Below, piece after piece: positions 60,512 to 64,000 of a stretch of DNA of 64,000 nt. The position numbers and the translations under genes are program-made. The notes under the pieces are model-generated. The model saw only the letters and a program-made list of their open reading frames with translations. It was not told the DNA's origin and did no database searches. Each line of letters opens with the position of its first letter. The stretch's first letter is position 1. The stretch lies in the IMG/VR virus record IMGVR_UViG_3300025769_015982, positions 1 through 64,000 of that record; one strand, 5' to 3'. The DNA is from a virus.

Positions 60512-61966
60512 ATGAGAATTTTAGGTATAAATTGTCTTAATCATGATGCTGCTATTTCTGTTATTGAAGATGGAAACATATTATTTGCAGCTCATTCTGA
60601 AAGATATAGTCGTCAAAAAAATGATATGTATCTTAATGATAGTATTATAAATGAAGCTTTTAGTTATGGGAAACCTGATAAAATTGCGTATTATGAAAGG
60701 CCCTGGATTAAAAAATCTAGGCAGTTATATGCAGGTCAATATAATGAGGTTTTTAATTTAAATAATTTACCTAGTAAATATTTATCCCCCTGGTTGAAGG
60801 AATATAAAATTCATTATGTAGACCACCATCTAAGCCATGCAGCGGCAGGTTATTATACTTCCCCGTATGATGAAGCCGCTATATTAGTTATTGATGGTAT
60901 TGGTGAATGGGATGTTTTAACTATATGGCACGGAAAGGGGAATGATATAAAAAAAATATATAGTGTTAAGTATCCTCACTCTTTAGGTTTATTTTATTCG
61001 GCAGCCACCCAAGCTATTAATTTAAAACCCTGTGAAGAAGAATATATTTTAATGGGTATGTCTGCTTGGGGTAAAGATAAACACTGGAAGCAGTTTAAAA
61101 ATGATTTATTTGATAGTGATAAATTATTACGACTTAATCATAACATACATAGAGGAATAGGATCATATAGTAAAGAGTGGGACCGATTTGATGTAGCCGC
61201 TAGTACCCAAACCTTAACAGAATATATCTTAGATAAGATTATTAATCACACAAAACAGCTATTACCTAATGTAGATAATTTAGTTTACATGGGTGGGTGT
61301 GCTTTAAATTGTGTAGCTAATGGAAAAATTTTACCTAAATATTATTCAAACCATTGGATAATGCCTAATCCCGGAGACGCAGGTTCATCATTAGGGGCAG
61401 CAGCAGCATTATATAAAAAACCTATTAAATGGGAAGGACCCTTCTTAGGATCTGAAATCAAAGGTAAATATCCTGTAAAAGAAGCCTGCAAGTTGCTGTT
61501 AAAAGGTGAAATAATAGGAATAGCTAATGGTAAAGCAGAATTTGGACCTAGGGCATTAGGAAACAGAAGTTTACTTGCAGATCCTCGTGGATTTAAAATT
61601 AAAGATAAAGTTAATGAAATTAAACGTAGACAAAAATTTAGACCATTTGCCCCGGCAATAATGGAAGAACATGCTCATAAAATCTTTGAAATGCCCGTAA
61701 AAAGAATACCATATATGCAATACACAGCAAAATGTAAATATCCTGATAAATATCCTGCTATTTGTCATATTGATAATACTAGTAGAGTACAAACAGTATC
61801 TAAAAAAGATAATCCAGGTTTTTATGCTCTACTAAAAGAATTTTATACAAAAACAGGATGTCCTATGTTATTAAACACTAGTCTTAATATTAAAGGTCAA
61901 CCTATAGTTAATTCTAAACAGGATGCTGTAGATTTTGAAAATCATTATAATATAAAAGTACTATAA
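60512..61966 (+). CDS. Carbamoyltransferase (CmcH/NodU family), copy 2
   Basis: A 484-residue enzyme. GINCLNHDAAISVIEDG, DHHLSHAAAGYYTSPYDEA and ILVIDGIGEWD mark the N-terminal domain; GPRALGNRSLLADPR, RQKFRPFAPAIMEEH and GCPMLLNTSLNIKGQP mark the C-terminal domain. It differs enough from the copy at 48697 (56 residues shorter) to suggest a different acceptor rather than recent duplication. The next gene starts 2 nt later. Confidence 0.92.
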   Translation: MRILGINCLNHDAAISVIEDGNILFAAHSERYSRQKNDMYLNDSIINEAFSYGKPDKIAYYERPWIKKSRQLYAGQYNEVFNLNNLPSKYLSPWLKEYKIHYVDHHLSHAAAGYYTSPYDEAAILVIDGIGEWDVLTIWHGKGNDIKKIYSVKYPHSLGLFYSAATQAINLKPCEEEYILMGMSAWGKDKHWKQFKNDLFDSDKLLRLNHNIHRGIGSYSKEWDRFDVAASTQTLTEYILDKIINHTKQLLPNVDNLVYMGGCALNCVANGKILPKYYSNHWIMPNPGDAGSSLGAAAALYKKPIKWEGPFLGSEIKGKYPVKEACKLLLKGEIIGIANGKAEFGPRALGNRSLLADPRGFKIKDKVNEIKRRQKFRPFAPAIMEEHAHKIFEMPVKRIPYMQYTAKCKYPDKYPAICHIDNTSRVQTVSKKDNPGFYALLKEFYTKTGCPMLLNTSLNIKGQPIVNSKQDAVDFENHYNIKVL

Positions 61967-61967
61967 A

Positions 61968-62540
61968 GTGGAAAATATTAATTTTGTAAATATGCATAGG
62001 TATCAGAACATAGAAAGAACTGTGTACCAAAAAGTGATAGAATGGAAACCTAAAACAATAGTAGAATTAGGCCATGGGTCGGGTGCTTTAACTTCTGCTA
62101 TGGGTCTTGCTTTAAAAAAACTAAATAATAATGGAAAAATATATAGTTATGATGTTAACGGAACTTCTAACTATACTTTAGGTCTAATGTCTAAATCGGC
62201 CCTAGAAAATGTAAAAGAAAGAAAATTAACCGATATAGTTGAATTTACAAAAGGAAATGTTTTTGAAACATGGGTAAAAGATCCATTTCCATTTGATTTA
62301 TTATTAATAGATATTAATAATACATGGAATATATTATATGATATTTTAATAGCTAATACTTTTATTAATAATGAAATAAAAAAAGGAGCTAAAATCTTAG
62401 TAGAGGGAGGTGATCCTAACCACCCTAGAATAAATTCTAATACATTAGATTTTTTTAACAATAGTTGTAATAAAAACATCTTTACTATAGAACATTTAAG
62501 TGGTTCTGGGAGAACCAGCATATCAATATTAACAATATGA
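61968..62540 (+). CDS. SAM-dependent methyltransferase-like protein
   Basis: A 190-residue protein starting at GTG 61968. TIVELGHGSGALTSAMGLAL is motif I of class I methyltransferases, IYSYDVNGTSNY motif II and PFDLLLIDINNTWNIL motif IV. It resembles the sugar-tailoring or cephalosporin-hydroxylase-like branch. It overlaps the next gene by 4 nt. Confidence 0.72.
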   Translation: MENINFVNMHRYQNIERTVYQKVIEWKPKTIVELGHGSGALTSAMGLALKKLNNNGKIYSYDVNGTSNYTLGLMSKSALENVKERKLTDIVEFTKGNVFETWVKDPFPFDLLLIDINNTWNILYDILIANTFINNEIKKGAKILVEGGDPNHPRINSNTLDFFNNSCNKNIFTIEHLSGSGRTSISILTI

Positions 62541-63412
62541 AAAAACTAGCAGTAATAGCGAGTGGTTGGCATTATTCATCACATTTTTATGAAAAAATAG
62601 CCAAACAACAGAAAGTAGAAGGATGGGACATAGAATTATTTGTGATATCTCATAGACACCCTGAACATAAAGACACAATAAAGGAAAAAGAACACGTTAG
62701 AAATTATGAAGGGAAAGAATTAATGACTTACCTTGATAAGGTAATGTATGAAACCCCTATAACTGAAAAAGAAATAACAGATTTAGGATGGACTTATATT
62801 GAAAAACCCAACACGATAGGAGATATGGAGGTTTTTAACCAATGGTCTGATGACTATAATTATTTAGATTACGATTTATTCCTTATAACCCATGATGATA
62901 ATTTTATTTTATCAGATAAAATATTTAAAGATATTTTACTTAATAACATAGAGTTACATAAACCTATTATAGAATCAAAATATGGAAACCATCAATTTAA
63001 AACCCAACTAGTAGATAATAACTTAGATTGGATGTTTTTAGATAATGGATATTCAGAATACATAGCTAAGGCTTTTACTCCAAGAGGATCTTTTAGTTTT
63101 TATAAAAAAGAACTCATAGATTTATTACCTAATAATAAATTTAATATGTACGAAGATGGAGGAACAGGAATAGTTAATCGAGAGGGAAAAACTAATAGTG
63201 TTGGGCATGAAGGAATTTCAGCCTGGAATACTCACGCAGGCACTTTTAGAAATGCTTTGTATGATTTAGACCTAGTTAAACACACTCGTTGGTTATCAAG
63301 TACTAAACGTGTTAGTAATTATTGCATTGAAGGTGAAAGGGGTTTTATTAGTAATAATAATTGTGGGGAAAAGCACTATAAAACCTCAGTAAAACAAATA
63401 TTTGAAAAATGA
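62537..63412 (+). CDS. GT-A-like protein, unknown
   Basis: A 291-residue protein. LAVIASGWHYSSHFYEKIAK opens the fold, DLFLITHDDNFIL gives a DDN acidic site, and ITDLGWTYIEKPN with GISAWNTHAGTF lie around it. It resembles glycosyltransferase-like proteins of surface-polysaccharide loci. It overlaps the next gene by 4 nt. A transferase function is inferred from fold pattern and context. Confidence 0.5.
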   Translation: MKKLAVIASGWHYSSHFYEKIAKQQKVEGWDIELFVISHRHPEHKDTIKEKEHVRNYEGKELMTYLDKVMYETPITEKEITDLGWTYIEKPNTIGDMEVFNQWSDDYNYLDYDLFLITHDDNFILSDKIFKDILLNNIELHKPIIESKYGNHQFKTQLVDNNLDWMFLDNGYSEYIAKAFTPRGSFSFYKKELIDLLPNNKFNMYEDGGTGIVNREGKTNSVGHEGISAWNTHAGTFRNALYDLDLVKHTRWLSSTKRVSNYCIEGERGFISNNNCGEKHYKTSVKQIFEK

Positions 63413-64000
63413 TAAATACTCCTGTTATACATGATAGGCATATAGTAAAAGATGTTTTTAATCAAATTATAAAAAGTAAAATATATAAAGATGCTTTTAA
63501 TAAACCCGATAATTTAACAATAGTAACTGTTAGAAACGAAGGTACTATGGAAGATAGAATTATACCTTCATTAAAAGGTTATGAAGATAAATCAATATTA
63601 GAAGCTAATCTGGAATATTTAGGAATAAAGCCCTTAACTATACTAACAGACTCTAGATTACCTTGGAGAAATACTTTCAAGTTTGAAATAATATTAGACT
63701 ATTTAAATTCGGGAAAATGCGATACAGAATATTTTATGTTTTGTGATGCTATAGATGTTATATTTACAGATGATCCCCAAAAAGTTATTAATATATTTGA
63801 ATCATTTGAATGTGATGCCTTATTTATGTCTACACATTCTACAGATGGTTATAAATGCATGCCCGGAGTTAAAAAATTTATAGATGAAACTATAAAAAGT
63901 AATAGAAGATACTTAAATAGTGGAGTATATATAGGTAAAACTTCTTTTATAAAAGAAATATTTGAAGAAGCTATTAAATATGCTATTCCTCATGGGGTTA
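63409..64000 (+). CDS. PLOD-like glycosyltransferase, 3' partial
   Basis: The ATG at 63409 overlaps the previous stop, and the frame runs open to the right edge (about 197 residues). NLTIVTVRNEG, CDTEYFMFCDAIDVIF (D-x-x-D site) and NRRYLNSGVYIGKTSFIKEI follow the pattern of procollagen galactosyltransferase-like (PLOD-type) GT-A enzymes, also known from giant viruses and phages. The C-terminus lies beyond the window. Confidence 0.75.
   Translation, partial: MINTPVIHDRHIVKDVFNQIIKSKIYKDAFNKPDNLTIVTVRNEGTMEDRIIPSLKGYEDKSILEANLEYLGIKPLTILTDSRLPWRNTFKFEIILDYLNSGKCDTEYFMFCDAIDVIFTDDPQKVINIFESFECDALFMSTHSTDGYKCMPGVKKFIDETIKSNRRYLNSGVYIGKTSFIKEIFEEAIKYAIPHGV

Noticed and set aside
38012-64000. Glycan island as contaminating bacterial DNA joined to a phage contig
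   Set aside because: Gene overlaps, strand, base composition and leader style continue from the phage genes without a break, and T4-like marine phages are known to carry sugar genes; read coverage could still test this.

Overview
This window is one contiguous stretch of a large, AT-rich, T4-like contractile-tailed phage genome (Caudoviricetes, myovirus morphology). Every gene I can support lies on the + strand. They are packed edge to edge, often with 1-14 nt overlaps, and no gene-free stretch exceeds about 100 nt. The phage assignment rests on T4-type tail sheath, tail tube, gp26/gp51-type baseplate protein, tape measure and baseplate genes, and on a T4-type replisome (gp32, UvsX, RNase H, gp41, gp43, gp45, gp44, gp62). 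I see no tRNA, CRISPR array, insertion sequence or integrase. Start codons almost never have a Shine-Dalgarno sequence and sit in A-rich leaders instead. That, together with Bacteroidota-like features in the phage GroEL, suggests a Bacteroidota (probably flavobacterial, marine) host. The host is an inference.

Layout: (1) 1-12756, virion module: a 5'-truncated structural gene, tail sheath, tail tube, a gp26/gp51-type gene with a candidate programmed frameshift, tape measure, then baseplate and hub genes ending in a four-Cys protein. Two strong GNRA-loop terminators and a repeated leader motif divide it into units. (2) 12778-21586, replication and nucleotides: an unexpected family-A DNA-polymerase-like protein, gp32 behind a start-codon-sequestering hairpin, UvsX, RNase H, replicative helicase, and class I ribonucleotide reductase beta and alpha. 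(3) 21579-27076, 7-deazaguanine module: QueD, a DpdA/TGT-like transglycosylase, a Holliday-resolvase-like nuclease, QueC, QueE, a phosphoribosyltransferase and FolE2. This is the full route from GTP to preQ0 plus an enzyme able to insert the base into DNA. (4) 27089-36836: MazG-like pyrophosphohydrolase, thioredoxin, a family-B polymerase split in two around an 88-residue ORF, sliding clamp, a complete GroES-GroEL pair, clamp loader subunits, a DUF1599-type nucleotide-modification protein and a Cas4/RecB-type nuclease. (5) 36814-37991: a membrane coiled-coil protein, then a ribbon-helix-helix regulator behind an inverted repeat. (6) 38012-64000 (end): about 26 kb of carbohydrate genes. These include many glycosyltransferases, an LpxD-like acyltransferase, nucleotidyltransferases, two carbamoyltransferases, cupin isomerases/epimerases, PLP aminotransferases, a NeuB-type nonulosonic acid synthase and a sialyltransferase-like protein.

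How it fits together: the phage appears to make its own replisome and dNTPs, to replace guanine in its DNA by a 7-deazaguanine (anti-restriction), to fold proteins with its own chaperonin, and to make one or more elaborate sugars, probably sialic-acid-like, whose acceptor (host surface, virion or DNA) cannot be read from sequence. The most unusual points are the preQ0/DpdA cluster with a zinc-less QueC, the second (family A) polymerase, the split family-B polymerase, the +1/-2 frameshift candidate before the tape measure, and the large nonulosonic-acid and glycan island.
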